The notes under the pieces: generated by a model | What the model was told of the DNA's origin: nothing | Seen by the model: only the letters and a program-made list of their open reading frames with translations | Databases searched by the model: none | Program-made: the position numbers and the translations under genes | Part shown: positions 10,569 to 20,842 of the stretch, in pieces | Numbering within the stretch: position 1 is the stretch's first letter | How the letters are laid out: each line of letters begins with the position of its first letter | NCBI RefSeq assembly: GCF_947241705.1 | Contig: NC_079263.1 | Coordinates: 62,001 to 126,000, forward strand | Source of the DNA: Saccharomyces mikatae IFO 1815 | Taxonomy: Eukaryota; Ascomycota; Saccharomycetes; Saccharomycetales; Saccharomycetaceae | Direction of reading: 5' to 3' | Length of the DNA stretch: 64,000 nt

Positions 10569-10599
10569 ACACCTGTACATTTAACACATCCGTGCACCA
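10569..10599 (+). promoter_or_regulatory. Tandem Rap1-type RPG boxes upstream of RPS20
   Basis: ACACCTGTACATTT and ACACATCCGTGCACCA lie side by side in the same orientation about 225-255 bp before the RPS20 ATG. They resemble the consensus ACACCCATACATT/ACATCCGTRCA. Tandem Rap1 sites at this distance, followed by T-rich DNA (10612-10621), are the standard ribosomal-protein promoter plan. Confidence 0.7.
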
Positions 10600-10823
10600 G
10601 ATAAAAGTTGTCTTTTTTTTCTCCTGAAAGATATTCGGGTAGTATCAGTAACTCATACTGAAAAAAATTACTTGGACGCATCGGCAATTTAGCTGCAGAG
10701 GAAGAGTAATATACAGCATTGAATTGAAAATAGTACTAAAGATGTGTTATCTTGGCAAGGGTATTTTGTAATTTAAAACTCCTAAAAAAAGGCAAGTAAA
10801 AGAAACAAAAAGGTATATACATA

Positions 10824-11189
10824 ATGTCTGACTTTCAAAAGGAAAAGGTTGAAGAACAAGAACAACAACAACAACAAATCATCAAGATTAGAATCACTTT
10901 GACTTCTACCAAGGTTAAGCAATTAGAAAACGTTTCTTCTAACATTGTTAAGAATGCTGAACAACACAACTTGGTCAAGAAGGGTCCAGTCAGATTACCA
11001 ACCAAGGTCTTGAAGATCTCCACCAGAAAGACTCCAAATGGTGAAGGTTCCAAGACTTGGGAAACCTACGAAATGAGAATCCACAAGAGATACATCGACT
11101 TGGAAGCTCCTGTTCAAATTGTTAAGAGAATTACTCAAATTACTATTGAACCTGGTGTGGATGTCGAAGTTGTTGTCGCTTCCAACTAA
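10824..11189 (+). CDS. RPS20: Rps20, small-subunit ribosomal protein uS10
   Basis: 121 residues, intronless, as in S. cerevisiae. The body [16 protein letters not shown]..., [18 protein letters not shown] and [17 protein letters not shown] is the eukaryotic uS10 fold, ending in VEVVVASN. A Gln run (QQQQQ) sits in the variable N-terminus. Codon use is strongly biased to the yeast optimal set (AAG, TTG, AGA, GGT), as expected for a highly expressed gene. It is a component of the 40S head near the beak. Tandem Rap1 sites upstream support RP regulon control. Confidence 0.98.
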
Positions 11190-11513
11190 GTCGATATCAA
11201 TTAGAGATTTCTTTCTCTAAGTTCCTCTTTTTTCTCGTCAATATTAATAGAACTCCACTATTTGAATTCAACCGTTCTCCTTTTTTTCATTCCCCATGGC
11301 TACACTAATAGAACCAACCCACTCTAGGTAAACACAGTTCCTCAATATACCTCTGTCTTACTATCAGTGGTTAAACCTTATGCAAATATGTATTTATTCA
11401 TATCTATATGTATCTCATTCTTTTTGTTGATTCTTGTGTAATCACTGGAAAGAATAAAAATAAAGCAAACGTTTTTATTCATCATATTTACAAGTTTTAT
11501 TTCACAAGATTGT

Positions 11514-12728
11514 TCACTTTAGCTTGGCCCCGGCAGCTTTGAATAAGGCAATGTCGTTATCCTGCATAATATATTGTTTCCCCGCGCGTTTGATCAACCC
11601 TTTAGATTTCAGTAAAGACTCGTTTAATGGTGGTTGCATAGTCTTCAAATCGTTATATTTTATTACGTCAGCGCTAATAAAAGTATCACGTAAATCGCTA
11701 TGAATTACACCGGCAGCCTCTTGAGCAGTAGTTCCCTTTCTTATGTTCCACTGATGAACTTCTTGTGGGCCACATGTGAAAAAGCTGATTAAGTTCAACA
11801 ACCTTCTCATTTCTAGGATTATTTGCGGTATTGCAGAAATTAGCTGCTGATCAGAGGTATTGGTATCCTGCTTGAGCTTGTCAAAATACTCCGATGCTAT
11901 GCCATTGCATTCGATCAATTGCGATTCGAATTCCGCACTAAAAAGTAACAATCTATCTCCAGGTGAAAATTCGTCCACCCATTTTAAAACATCCTTGACA
12001 AACTTATTCTCATTTGTGACATAATCTTGGGGTGAAACATTCAGCAATATCAAAGTTGGCTTAGAAGTCAAAAAGTTGTGCTTATTCAAAATTCTGACCT
12101 CGTCTAGATTCCAATGGTCTTTGAAATGCCGAATTTTTTTACCGTTGAACAGATGATCTTCTAATGCATTTAATAGATCTATCTCCACCTTCATTCCTTG
12201 GTATTCTTTAGAATTTTTTGAAACCATTCTCATCTTCTTATCCAGTCTTTCTCTTATATTTTCCAGAAATTCCAAGTCTTTCAAGATGAGTTCATCTTGT
12301 ACCACTGATAAATCTCTGATGGGATCAACGTTACCTTCTATATGAGTGATATCTTCCTTTAAGAAACCTCTCACTACCTGAAATATGCCATCAACGTGTC
12401 TGATATCGTTCAAAAACTTGTTACCCAAACCATGGCCTTGAGATGCACCTCTAGTAAGTCCAGCAATATCATATATCGTGAGACTTCCAGGTACGATTTT
12501 TGTACTTTGATATATTCTCAATAAATTCGATAGTGGGACACTAGGTATGTTGACTTTGGCACATTCTGCGTCAATAGTGGCAAATGGATAGTTCGCAGGA
12601 TTGCCCAGTTTAGAATTTGTTATTGCTTGGAAAAAAGTGGATTTACCAACGTTAGCAAGGCCTACAATGCCAGAAGTTGGACTATTGGATATTCTTCCAA
12701 GCAAGAATTTTCCTCCGCCAATATTCAT
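11514..12728 (-). CDS. YLF2: Ylf2, Obg/YchF-like P-loop GTPase
   Basis: 404 residues. G1 is GLANVGKSTF near the N-terminus (residues ~22-31), the switch I region contains YPFATIDAE, G3 is DIAGLTRGASQGHGLGNKFL, and a NVSPQDY block follows. The C-terminus carries a TGS-like domain (FFTCGPQEVHQWNIRKGTTAQEAAGVIHSDL, TFISADVIKY). This is the YchF/OLA1 arrangement rather than a Ras-type GTPase. Yeast has a second, better conserved member (Ola1); Ylf2 is associated with mitochondria in large-scale studies and its role is not settled. It converges with RPS20 and shares an upstream gap of only about 110 bp with the end of OTU2. Confidence 0.95.
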   Translation of the reverse strand: MNIGGGKFLLGRISNSPTSGIVGLANVGKSTFFQAITNSKLGNPANYPFATIDAECAKVNIPSVPLSNLLRIYQSTKIVPGSLTIYDIAGLTRGASQGHGLGNKFLNDIRHVDGIFQVVRGFLKEDITHIEGNVDPIRDLSVVQDELILKDLEFLENIRERLDKKMRMVSKNSKEYQGMKVEIDLLNALEDHLFNGKKIRHFKDHWNLDEVRILNKHNFLTSKPTLILLNVSPQDYVTNENKFVKDVLKWVDEFSPGDRLLLFSAEFESQLIECNGIASEYFDKLKQDTNTSDQQLISAIPQIILEMRRLLNLISFFTCGPQEVHQWNIRKGTTAQEAAGVIHSDLRDTFISADVIKYNDLKTMQPPLNESLLKSKGLIKRAGKQYIMQDNDIALFKAAGAKLK

Positions 12729-12841
12729 TTAGGCTATTACTGGTCTTTTATTATCTCTCATCCATATTGCTTCAAACTACACAATTAAATAGATGAATCG
12801 AGCTTCTTAGTAAACATCTCATTAAATACGGATGAAGGAAA

Positions 12842-13771
12842 TCACGAATCATGCAATGAATTGTAATGCTCACCCAAAGAATAACTATGTTTATAATAAA
12901 CTAACTTCAATTCAGGTTTTTTCCCATCTTCATTATACACCTGAACTGGTCTACCACTCATTAAAATACTAATGGGACAGTCAAAAACTTTCGAGAGGGC
13001 CAAGATTTCAATCTCGCCACCCCATTGAGCTGTATGCTCCATCTCTTTTGTATATTCATCAATATCTTTCATTTGCATGGTTTCTTCATCGAACAAATAT
13101 GGTATGAAATCGTCTCTATGTTTTTGCACGTAATTGGAACTCAACCATCTCAGCTTCATGACATTCAAGTCTGACTCTAGTTCTTTTGGATCATGACGTA
13201 ATCTCAACTGATCTAATATAGAGGCAAACAGACAATGACCGTCAGGTTGTATATCAAATTGTTTTAGTTTCTTTAATTCGCATAGTTGATCTATAGATTC
13301 TTGTTCTATTTTTTTCAAGTCAGGTTGTTTGGACGCTTCCAAAGCTGCCTCTTCTTTCATTTTAGCGATTTCTGCATCTCTTTTTGCCAATCGTTCCTTC
13401 TGTCTATTGCGGCGCTTCTTTGTTTGACTTTGCAGTTTTATTTCTTGTGTGATGGTGTTTTGTTGGTCCTTTTCGTTTTCTTGTGATATGGAGAGTTGTT
13501 CTAGTAGCTTCTCGGGAGTCACGTCATCGTCTTGTTCCACGTCAGATACCTGATCATTGGAAATTTTCCAAGCTCTAATTTCGTCTTCTTGTTTCGTCTT
13601 AAGATTACTTTGAAGATCTAGACATTTTGAGTTAACTTCCTTTCTTTTGGATTTAGTGGCCTGCTTCTTCATACCTGTTACTCTATTTTGTAAATCTTTA
13701 TTTTCCTTGCGATGTCTGGCCAAAATGTCTTCCATAGTTTCAACGTTCTCCCCTCCTGCTGTACCACTCAT
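12842..13771 (-). CDS. OTU2: Otu2, OTU-domain deubiquitinating cysteine protease
   Basis: 309 residues from the ATG at 13771-13769 (MSGTAGGENVETMEDILARHR). Six codons of open frame lie upstream, but this ATG matches the S. cerevisiae N-terminus. The first half is a charged coiled coil (RKENKDLQNRVTG, KKRRNRQKERLAKRDAEIAKM). The OTU domain begins near FDIQPDGHCLFASI, where the Asp and Cys of D-G-x-C are catalytic. WGGEIEILALS follows and the catalytic His lies in GEHYNSLHD at the very C-terminus. Otu2 removes ubiquitin from the 40S protein eS7 during translation initiation in S. cerevisiae. All catalytic positions are present. Confidence 0.96.
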   Translation of the reverse strand: MSGTAGGENVETMEDILARHRKENKDLQNRVTGMKKQATKSKRKEVNSKCLDLQSNLKTKQEDEIRAWKISNDQVSDVEQDDDVTPEKLLEQLSISQENEKDQQNTITQEIKLQSQTKKRRNRQKERLAKRDAEIAKMKEEAALEASKQPDLKKIEQESIDQLCELKKLKQFDIQPDGHCLFASILDQLRLRHDPKELESDLNVMKLRWLSSNYVQKHRDDFIPYLFDEETMQMKDIDEYTKEMEHTAQWGGEIEILALSKVFDCPISILMSGRPVQVYNEDGKKPELKLVYYKHSYSLGEHYNSLHDS

Positions 13772-14073
13772 TATTAATACCCTGCACACGTTCTATTTGG
13801 TTGATCAATGAGCTTTTACTGGATTCTGTTTATAATGGCCTTCGAGATGACCAAAACTCAAGAAGAATATATATAAAGAAAAAAGAAACTTCGCGACGCA
13901 TAATGTTAGTTTTTTGACGAGCTTTTCATTTTGTAGACTCTTAACGATTGAGAAATTACTATAACAAGAAGGCGATAATTTCATATTTTTGGAGTGAATT
14001 TCTGCTGCAAGAAACTGAGAGGTAAGTTCCAAGCATTTTAAAAGAGAAGTTAAGAATCTGTTACAACACTCAC

Positions 14074-15710
14074 AATGGACCATTCATCAGATTACTTCAA
14101 GTACTGATTGAACCAAAAGAGAAAACATAAATATGATTCTAGAGTAAAAAAGGAGAATCCCAGCTAGATAAGTGACACTATATACAGTGGATTAGCTGCG
14201 AATGTTCTTTCTTTGACACCGACGATGGTTTTTTTCTGAACTGGAGACTTCAAAGATGGCACAAGTAATTCTGATGAACTCCTTCAATGTTTTACGTAGT
14301 ATGGTAAGAGCTAGTGACAGTATTCTCAAAAATAAATGAAGTAAGTTTTGAAGTTACTTTCGAAGCGTTGGAAAGAAGGTTGGTGTCAAGAATGATAAGC
14401 GCCTTCTGACAGCATTTCCCTACAATAGGCGATAATAATTATGAGTTGAACTTAATTTTCAAATACTTTCCAAAGATATGTCTTAAAATACTACAATTAC
14501 GCAAGATTAGGACCATGGTGAAATTTTATTATTGAATGTAGATGCTGTAGCTGAGTTCGACGATATTAAAAGCTACAATATATTGGATAGTGAAATATTT
14601 TCGAAGTTAATCATCCTAAAATGAACCGATAAGACTAACCCGATATTTGGTCCTTTATTGGAGGTGAAGAATGGAGATTTTTTTTAAATGCAATAATGCA
14701 ACAATCATAAACGTAAATATGGAGTTGAATTCCGACGTCCCACTCATATTTGTGACCCTTGTTTAGAATCAATTCCTAGTATCGATTTTCCTCAAAGAGG
14801 CATTATTCCTTTAACAAACTTAGATGAGACTTATAATTTAGCTAAGGTTCTCAGAAATTGATATAGACCTACTATAACCTATCGATTTGCAGACCAACCC
14901 AGGAATAGAATTCCTGGTATTCTTGTAGAACTGGTAACCCAGCCAATACCTTCATATCTTCGACGCAAATATACATACTTGCTTCAAATGTCGTCAAATT
15001 GAACACTACTGTGACTTTATTATTATTTACATGATAGACAAAAAGATTAACTGTCTTGTTAAGGTAACAGAAAGAATACTGTGCCGTTGCCAACCTATGA
15101 AAGTCTGCTATGGTGTACAGTAACTGTTTGTTCGAAGAAAATTGCCCAAAGAAAGTTGAATAAAGCGTAGAGCCACTAACATGAATAACACTTAGATTAA
15201 AGAAAACCAAAGGACTTGATAGAGTATGGTAGTTAAATTAACAGATTGGATAAGGTGTCACTAAAATACACGAAAATTTAATAATAGAATGTCTGTATTT
15301 CGAAACACTGCTGGTGAATTGTATTGCCCTCTTTTTCTTTTTTCGAACAGTCGAAGTAACGACGAACAGGTATTGCCCCAAAAAGACATGTAGAAACCTC
15401 TTTTATTGAAATAAACTATATACTTATGTGAATGGCACATTTGATTTTTACTCTTTGAATTTTGGAATACTGCCAACAATCGGCTTGGGCGTTGAGTTGA
15501 TGACCTACGAAACATTCGACATCGGAATATCAGATATTCCTGATATTTCGCAATTAGATCACTTTATTGTAATGGGAAATGTGTTTTTCGGTCGTAAAAT
15601 CACCCTAAGAGATAAATACATCATATCTTGCGATAAAGACAATGCAATTACTGTTTCTAATGGTTCTATTTGTGAAGAATAGAATAAATCCCAGCTGAAG
15701 GGCATGATCT
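14074..15710 (+). pseudogene. YHL012W: YHL012W relic, decayed UGP1-like (UDP-glucose pyrophosphorylase-related) gene
   Basis: S. cerevisiae has a ~493-codon ORF, YHL012W, here between OTU2 and PRS3, related to Ugp1. In this window no long + frame exists, but blocks collinear with Ugp1 remain: VILMNSFN at 14265-14288 (Ugp1 LLLMNSFN), DHGEILLLNVDAVAEFDD at 14511-14564 (Ugp1 GHGDLFESLHVSGELDA), TNLDETYNLAKVLRN ending at 14858, MSVFRNTA from 15289, and an open frame 15428-15682. The last contains IPDISQLDHFIVMGNVFFG, matching IPKIVELDHLTITGNVFLG. Between blocks there are several in-frame stops and frame changes, and the first third is not recognisable. Between 14859 and about 15240 the collinearity breaks, with roughly 370 extra bases. 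The gene is therefore non-functional as a Ugp1-like enzyme. The 5' limit is uncertain. Confidence 0.8.
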
Positions 15711-15950
15711 AATGTTAAAAAAGGAGAGTTTGGAAATATAATGCACAAGTAAAGTTTTCTTCTATTGTTACTATCCAAGAGAGATCATGTGTGTCTTTTT
15801 ATAGAAGAGATATCAGGACACATTGCAATGGTGAGAATGTATTGCAAATGGGAAAGAGAGTATACACATCATACGTAGGTATTTATGAATTATTGATTTA
15901 TTCACCATTTTTGTAATCTTCCTCTTTTCCCCGTTTCTTCCTCAATTAAT

Positions 15951-16913
15951 TTATAGGGGATAGTTCTTAAATAGATAAGAAATACTTTCACCATTATGCA
16001 AACGACGAATACTTTCAGCCAGCACACTGCTGATGTCAATGACGGCTAATTTTGGGCACCTTTTGATTTTTTCTTCAAATGGAACAGTGTTCGTGCAAAC
16101 AACTCTATCCAGTCTAGAATTATTGATATTTTCAATAGCTCTACCTGATAAAACACCATGCGTGACAATAGCAATAACAGATTGGGCTCTATTTTCCAAA
16201 AGAATTTCAGCAGCCTTAGCTAAAGTACCACATGTATCGGCCATGTCATCAACAATGATACAAATCTTGTCCGTAACATCACCAACAAGAACCATGCGAG
16301 AGACCTCATTAGCACGAGCTCTTTCCTTATGGATCAATGCAAAATTTAGGTCCAGACGATCGGCTAAAGTTGCAGCACGTTTGGCCCCACCAGCATCCGG
16401 TGAAATTATTATTGAATCCATATAGTTGACATTCTCCTTGATATACCTAACTACGCTTGGTTCTGCATATAGGTTATCTACTGGGACGTCAAAGAACCCT
16501 TGGATTTGAGAAGCATGCAAATCCATAGTAATCACATGGTCACAGCCGGCAGTGGTTAACATATCGGCCATCAACTTGGCAGTAATAGGAGCACGAGATT
16601 TATCCTTTCTATCTTGCCTTGCATATGGGAAATTTGGAATAATTGCAGTAATTCTTCTTGCGGATGCAGTTTTTGAAGCGTTGATCATAATTAGTAGTTC
16701 TAGAACACGATCGTTCACGACACCAGAGCCGATTTGCGTAATGATAAAGATATCTTGGTCTCTAACAGATTCCCCAATAGAAAAAGAAACTTCACCGGTC
16801 GGATCTCTTTTTAGCTTACTACTAGTTAATTGTAGACCTAACCTTTTAGCAACGAGTTCAGCTAAACCACGGTGGACGTCTGGTGCTAATAACTTGATGG
16901 AATTTGTTGGCAT
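15951..16913 (-). CDS. PRS3: Prs3, ribose-phosphate pyrophosphokinase subunit
   Basis: 320 residues, identical in length to S. cerevisiae Prs3. It makes PRPP from ribose-5-phosphate and ATP for nucleotide, His and Trp synthesis, working in heteromers with the other Prs subunits. Visible: [20 protein letters not shown] (ATP-binding/flexible region), the divalent-cation/PRPP block [15 protein letters not shown] followed by [16 protein letters not shown], and the PRPP loop [13 protein letters not shown]. No insertion of the non-homologous kind found in Prs1 or Prs5 is present. Codon use is moderately biased. Confidence 0.97.
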   Translation of the reverse strand: MPTNSIKLLAPDVHRGLAELVAKRLGLQLTSSKLKRDPTGEVSFSIGESVRDQDIFIITQIGSGVVNDRVLELLIMINASKTASARRITAIIPNFPYARQDRKDKSRAPITAKLMADMLTTAGCDHVITMDLHASQIQGFFDVPVDNLYAEPSVVRYIKENVNYMDSIIISPDAGGAKRAATLADRLDLNFALIHKERARANEVSRMVLVGDVTDKICIIVDDMADTCGTLAKAAEILLENRAQSVIAIVTHGVLSGRAIENINNSRLDRVVCTNTVPFEEKIKRCPKLAVIDISSVLAESIRRLHNGESISYLFKNYPL

Positions 16914-17250
16914 TTTGTTATCCTATGTGAATATATGAGGCTTAATTCGAATGGGAAATCTCGTTTTATCCTGCGCTGGCAAGGTACGTAGAAAAAAGAG
17001 TATGAATCTTTCCTAGATATATTCAAAGAAAAACTAACTAAGTAACAACAAAAGAGGGTATGTAACGTGTAAACATGTGCGAGCTTAGCTAATAGTATTG
17101 TTCGCAAGCTTAACTTTATAAAACTCATCCTGCTATTCGACTGGAAAATTTTCGCAGGCATAAAAAAAAGAAAAGAAAATCGATGAGCATATCGTATACA
17201 GGGATATGACAAAATGACAGACAGGACTATTACGGCGGAGATATGAACTA
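16914..17250. other. Short intergenic region PRS3/ETP1
   Basis: About 340 bp: PRS3 promoter and ETP1 3' flank, both on the minus strand. No recognisable motif or gene beyond A-rich tracts near 17162-17180. Confidence 0.5.
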
Positions 17251-19008
17251 CTATTTTCCTAGCTTTTTCATCTTATTGCGTTTCTTCTTGCTTTTAGACG
17301 CTTGGGCTCCTTTTAGGGGCTGCTGTATTAGGACAGTACCTTCTTTTACACTCTCGTCAGCGTCTTTGAATTTTTCTTGAGAATCTAAATAAAACATTAG
17401 ATCTTTGACTTGTTCTTCCAGGTCCACTTTAGACTCCACCAACGCTTTATTTTCTTGCTCCAATTGCTCTTGCTTTTTTGACAAGTAATCCAGGTTGGCT
17501 TGTAGCCCTTCGATCACTAGTTTGTCTTCTTCCATTTTTTTTTTCTGGGTCATTTCTTTCTTATGCCATTCCCTCTGAGCATCTTGAAATTGTTGTTTTA
17601 AATCTTCCATCGACTTCTTCAGACTTTCTATTTTCAAGGAATCAGATGTACTATGGTTCTTTTCTTGTAGTTTCAGTTCATAGTATTCCCTTTGAGACTC
17701 TAATTGAGAGATTAGTACTTGAACGTATTCTAGATGATACTCCCTATGTCTCAGGAAATTTGCTGCAAGCTCCCCATCTTTTTTATTAGAGCTTGATCCT
17801 TCACCCTCTTTATTCCTGCTACCGTTAACAACATTTTTCGGCTCATCTGAATTGCCAGGCCCACTATTGTTATCATCACCAGATCCGCCCACCTCTACCA
17901 ATTTTCCATCAACTTCATTCTGCACTAGTCGATGGACGTAATTATCCCCCGCATAATCCCATACCCTTTGTGTCCGTATATCCATCGCAAAACAATGTAA
18001 AGTTTCTTCATAGTGCTTAATCGCATGCTTAGAATTATAACGACCACATCCAACGTTACCACAGATTAAGCAGATCCACAGATTATCGGTGGAACCACAT
18101 GTTGCACAATGTGCAGAATCGCCTGCCTGCTTTAATAAAGATTCCCTGCTTAGCCGCAAACTTGAATGTCTGCACACGGGACATCTTGAGTTCTTCCACT
18201 TGTTCAGGCATTGGCAATGAAATGTATGCTGACACGGGATAGTTACTAATCCAGTCGTTTCTGAATCCATTCTTTCAAGGCAAACAGGGCATGTGGGTAG
18301 TTCAACTTTTACCTGTTCTTTTGTTTTTTTTATAGTGAATGGATCAGTAAGAAGATAGGGAAAATCTTCGTTAACGGTAGGTCTTTGGAAGAGCTTTCTT
18401 TGAAAAACAATTTCCTTTATGGAGATTACATGGCATGTTTCTGGATCCATCCTACTAAAGCTTTTGCCGTTGAACTCTTCTTTAAAATTTCTTGCATCAA
18501 GTGCACTCCTGAATTTGATCAGGACTGTAAAGTTAAATCCCATTCCCTTTTGCTGATTTCGTAATATACGAAAGTTTGAAACTTGTTTATTGACAATATC
18601 ATCACCAATATAAAAATGCAATAAATCATGAACAGTAAAATAGGTCGGAACAAATAGGATACAGATCATAGTATCATCTCCAGGGATAGTCAACATTTCC
18701 TTTTCATTATGGGAATTAGCTGCATTGTTCAATTTAAATAGCCTTATTATTCCATGGCCTAAGTATTGTGAGGTGATTAAATCGGTTTCCTCTTCTTTCG
18801 ATGTTTGATTGATGAAATCAGTAATCATTTCTATTTCCCAATCACAGATTCTCCAATCTTGCCAGCTTTGATGATCACTTTTAGTGTTTTCCTTCCAAAC
18901 ACTGTTTGAGTTGAACTGTTTTGGGACGCTCTTGAAAATTTGATATGCGGATTCAACCTGGTTTTGACTTTCAAACTCTAAAACAATGTTATATTCAAAT
19001 TGATCCAT
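17251..19008 (-). CDS. ETP1: Etp1, BRAP2-like RING/UBP zinc-finger protein of ethanol tolerance
   Basis: 585 residues from ATG 19008-19006 ([13 protein letters not shown]), the known family length; the frame upstream begins only with TTG. The N-terminal region contains a BRAP2-type RRM-like domain ([40 protein letters not shown]). A C3H2C3 RING follows ([37 protein letters not shown]). The ZnF-UBP domain ([40 protein letters not shown]) is then followed by a long coiled coil and a Lys-rich C-terminus. This is the order found in human BRAP2/IMP. In yeast it is linked to growth on ethanol and to turnover of Nha1 and Ena1-related targets; its E3 substrates are not fixed. A low-complexity Gly/Ser/Asn linker separates the UBP finger and the coil. 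Confidence 0.96.
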   Translation of the reverse strand: MDQFEYNIVLEFESQNQVESAYQIFKSVPKQFNSNSVWKENTKSDHQSWQDWRICDWEIEMITDFINQTSKEEETDLITSQYLGHGIIRLFKLNNAANSHNEKEMLTIPGDDTMICILFVPTYFTVHDLLHFYIGDDIVNKQVSNFRILRNQQKGMGFNFTVLIKFRSALDARNFKEEFNGKSFSRMDPETCHVISIKEIVFQRKLFQRPTVNEDFPYLLTDPFTIKKTKEQVKVELPTCPVCLERMDSETTGLVTIPCQHTFHCQCLNKWKNSRCPVCRHSSLRLSRESLLKQAGDSAHCATCGSTDNLWICLICGNVGCGRYNSKHAIKHYEETLHCFAMDIRTQRVWDYAGDNYVHRLVQNEVDGKLVEVGGSGDDNNSGPGNSDEPKNVVNGSRNKEGEGSSSNKKDGELAANFLRHREYHLEYVQVLISQLESQREYYELKLQEKNHSTSDSLKIESLKKSMEDLKQQFQDAQREWHKKEMTQKKKMEEDKLVIEGLQANLDYLSKKQEQLEQENKALVESKVDLEEQVKDLMFYLDSQEKFKDADESVKEGTVLIQQPLKGAQASKSKKKRNKMKKLGK

Positions 19009-19354
19009 AGATGTGAGCGTCAACCAGAATGGGGTAAACTTTATATAAATATTGTTATGACCCTTTTATGTTCCCTCTAATCTTTTACTTCATCTGGAGG
19101 TAAGTTACTATTTTTATTTTTTGTATTTCATGATAAACCGTCCCCTAAAAACATCTCTATACAAGAGCTAAATATTTACATAAAAAAAAACTTAGTAGGT
19201 CGAAGCGTTAAAAGATGTCTTTTCTATCAATTATGCGTTTATAATGTATATTCTGGACTGGAACAAGAAGGAGATCTGGTTCACCTCATTGTCTCCTGGA
19301 ACCTTTGCTCTTGTTTTTAATTGGTGTTTGTAAGCTAGCTTTGTTCAAGGCTAT
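19009..19354. other. ETP1 promoter / YAP3 3' flank
   Basis: About 345 bp, both neighbours on the minus strand. Contains an A-run near 19182-19190; no gene or recognised regulatory motif. Confidence 0.5.
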
Positions 19355-20350
19355 TCATTCATTTGCAGCTGCCTCTTGCACTAGAGAATCAATTAAATTT
19401 CTTGGGTATGCAGGTCCATGTGTATGGCAACATTCTTTTCCTTTTAGTTTGCTCATGACATAGGTCACATCAAAATCTCTATCTTCTGAAAGTTTGTAAA
19501 GATACTCCCAGGTGGCGGGGACCGTGAAGACTTGTCTTCCTGCTTTGTCTGTATACTGGGCTTCTTTTTCTCTGGTCTGACCACTGCTCTTTAGCGTATA
19601 CATGCTTTTATTGTTCAATTTGCCTTCCGGGACTTCAGAAGAGAAAAATTCATCTTTGATTGGGAAAGAATATTTATGACCAGTACCATCAATTAGGTCT
19701 CTTGAGAACCTTTCATTTCCACTCCGTAGTAGCAGCCTGTTTTCTGCGTTGATTTCAGTGTTTACTTTTCTTAGTTCTTCAATTTCTTTCAGTAAACTTT
19801 GACGGTTTTTCTCACTCTCTAACAATTTATCTTGTAATTCTTTCAGTCTAGCTTCTTTTCTTTCTCTGAAGGCTTTTTGAGCAGCTCTGTTTTGAGCCTT
19901 TTTCTTTGCCTTAGAGTCATCTGATATATTTTCACTATGAGGGATCGAAGGAGTTCTCGAACTTGGCGAATTATCATTCTTTTCATAAGAATGATTGATA
20001 TCACTATTGTTATCATTGTGATGATTACCGCTATCTGCCACTGCATAGGACGAACATTCACCAGAACTAGGCATTAGTTGAATTGTCTGGAAATTAGTAT
20101 CCTTAGAAAGTGGTATTTCATTCTGAACCATCAAATCATAATTTGATTCGCTGAGATTCAAAGCAGGACATTGGACATCTAACATTGAAAAGCAAGGCGT
20201 TTGATCACTTAATGTATCTTGATTTTCTTTTATATGTTCACTATCGTTTTGGAATACTGAGCTTCCAGTACAACATTCCAGCTCCTCAGATTGAAGGTTA
20301 ATGGGTTTCATGAACCCGTTGGTATTATTATCTACATTGTAGGGCATCAT
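19355..20350 (-). CDS. YAP3: Yap3, fungal AP-1-like bZIP transcription factor
   Basis: 331 residues from ATG 20350-20348 (MMPYNVDNNTNGFMK), which lines up with the 330-residue S. cerevisiae protein; earlier codons in the same frame are not conserved. The basic region AKKKAQNRAAQKAFRERKEA has the Yap-family NxxAQxxFR motif (Gln in place of the Ala of Gcn4). It is followed by a leucine zipper (LQDKLLESEKNRQSLLKEI, EELRKVNTEINAENRLLL). The C-terminus has the short cysteine motif ECCHTHGP typical of the c-CRD of Yap proteins. The N-terminal activation half is Asn/Ser/Asp-rich and fast evolving. Yap3 is a minor member of the stress-responsive Yap family. Confidence 0.96.
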   Translation of the reverse strand: MMPYNVDNNTNGFMKPINLQSEELECCTGSSVFQNDSEHIKENQDTLSDQTPCFSMLDVQCPALNLSESNYDLMVQNEIPLSKDTNFQTIQLMPSSGECSSYAVADSGNHHNDNNSDINHSYEKNDNSPSSRTPSIPHSENISDDSKAKKKAQNRAAQKAFRERKEARLKELQDKLLESEKNRQSLLKEIEELRKVNTEINAENRLLLRSGNERFSRDLIDGTGHKYSFPIKDEFFSSEVPEGKLNNKSMYTLKSSGQTREKEAQYTDKAGRQVFTVPATWEYLYKLSEDRDFDVTYVMSKLKGKECCHTHGPAYPRNLIDSLVQEAAANE

Positions 20351-20593
20351 AACTATTGATTCAATCTTATTCTTCGCGAGACAATACAATAAGCAATGTA
20401 AGACCTATTGTACTCAATAGTGTAATATTAAGCAAAAAGGAGAATTTGGAGGGTTTCCAGTATAGTTGAAGCACAGCTCAAACTAATCTGCATCTATAAC
20501 CTTCGTTGCATAATATGCCGTAGCTTCATTACCTAACATTTGATTAACAGAACCCATCATGTACTTTTTGAAAGAAAGAAAATATGTAAAAAA

Positions 20594-20667
20594 TGATTTC
20601 GCCCAGGATCGAACTGGGGACGTTCTGCGTGTTAAGCAGATGCCATAACCGACTAGACCACGAAACC
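20594..20667 (-). tRNA. tV(AAC)H: tRNA-Val (anticodon AAC)
   Basis: The reverse strand reads GGTTTCG...CGAAATC plus discriminator A, a 7-bp acceptor stem with one G-U. The A-box region TGGTCTAGTCGG, anticodon loop CTTAACA (AAC), and B-box/T-loop GGTTCGATCC-like GTTCGATCC are intact; no intron. 74 nt. The same gene occupies this position in S. cerevisiae. Downstream (below 20594) is a T-run on the transcribed strand (TTTTTTACATA), suitable as a Pol III terminator. Confidence 0.97.
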
Positions 20668-20750
20668 AAACCTTGTTGGTATTTTACGGTGTTGCGAGCT
20701 TTTTCAACTGTCGAAGCAACTTGAGCTTGTTTTTCTATATCTATGTATCT

Positions 20751-20769
20751 TGTTGATAATTAGTAGTTT
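20751..20769 (+). mobile_element. Tau-type LTR 5'-end fragment
   Basis: The first 19 bp repeat the start of the full tau-type LTR at 20843 with one difference, and are then cut by an inverted LTR piece. It lies about 85 bp upstream of the tRNA-Val 5' end. Fossil fragment. Confidence 0.5.
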
Positions 20770-20842
20770 TGTTGGAATAAGTGATTACTACTATATATTT
20801 ATTCGTTTAAATTGATGTAGTTGATGACGAACATTCTTATTG
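20770..20842 (-). mobile_element. Inverted tau-type LTR fragment (3'-terminal part)
   Basis: It begins TGTTGGAATAAGTGATTAC, the reverse complement of the 3' end of the neighbouring tau-type LTR (near 21180-21223), and stays similar for about 70 bp. It is a remnant of an older LTR in opposite orientation, truncated where the younger LTR inserted. Confidence 0.6.

Larger units (their letters stand above)
9581..10823. other. Divergent intergenic region DUR3/RPS20
   Basis: 1.24 kb between two divergent genes. It holds the GATA cluster of DUR3 (listed separately) and tandem Rap1-type sites of RPS20. The open frames inside (for instance 9956-10180 on the minus strand) lack recognisable motifs. No other gene seen. 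Confidence 0.6.
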
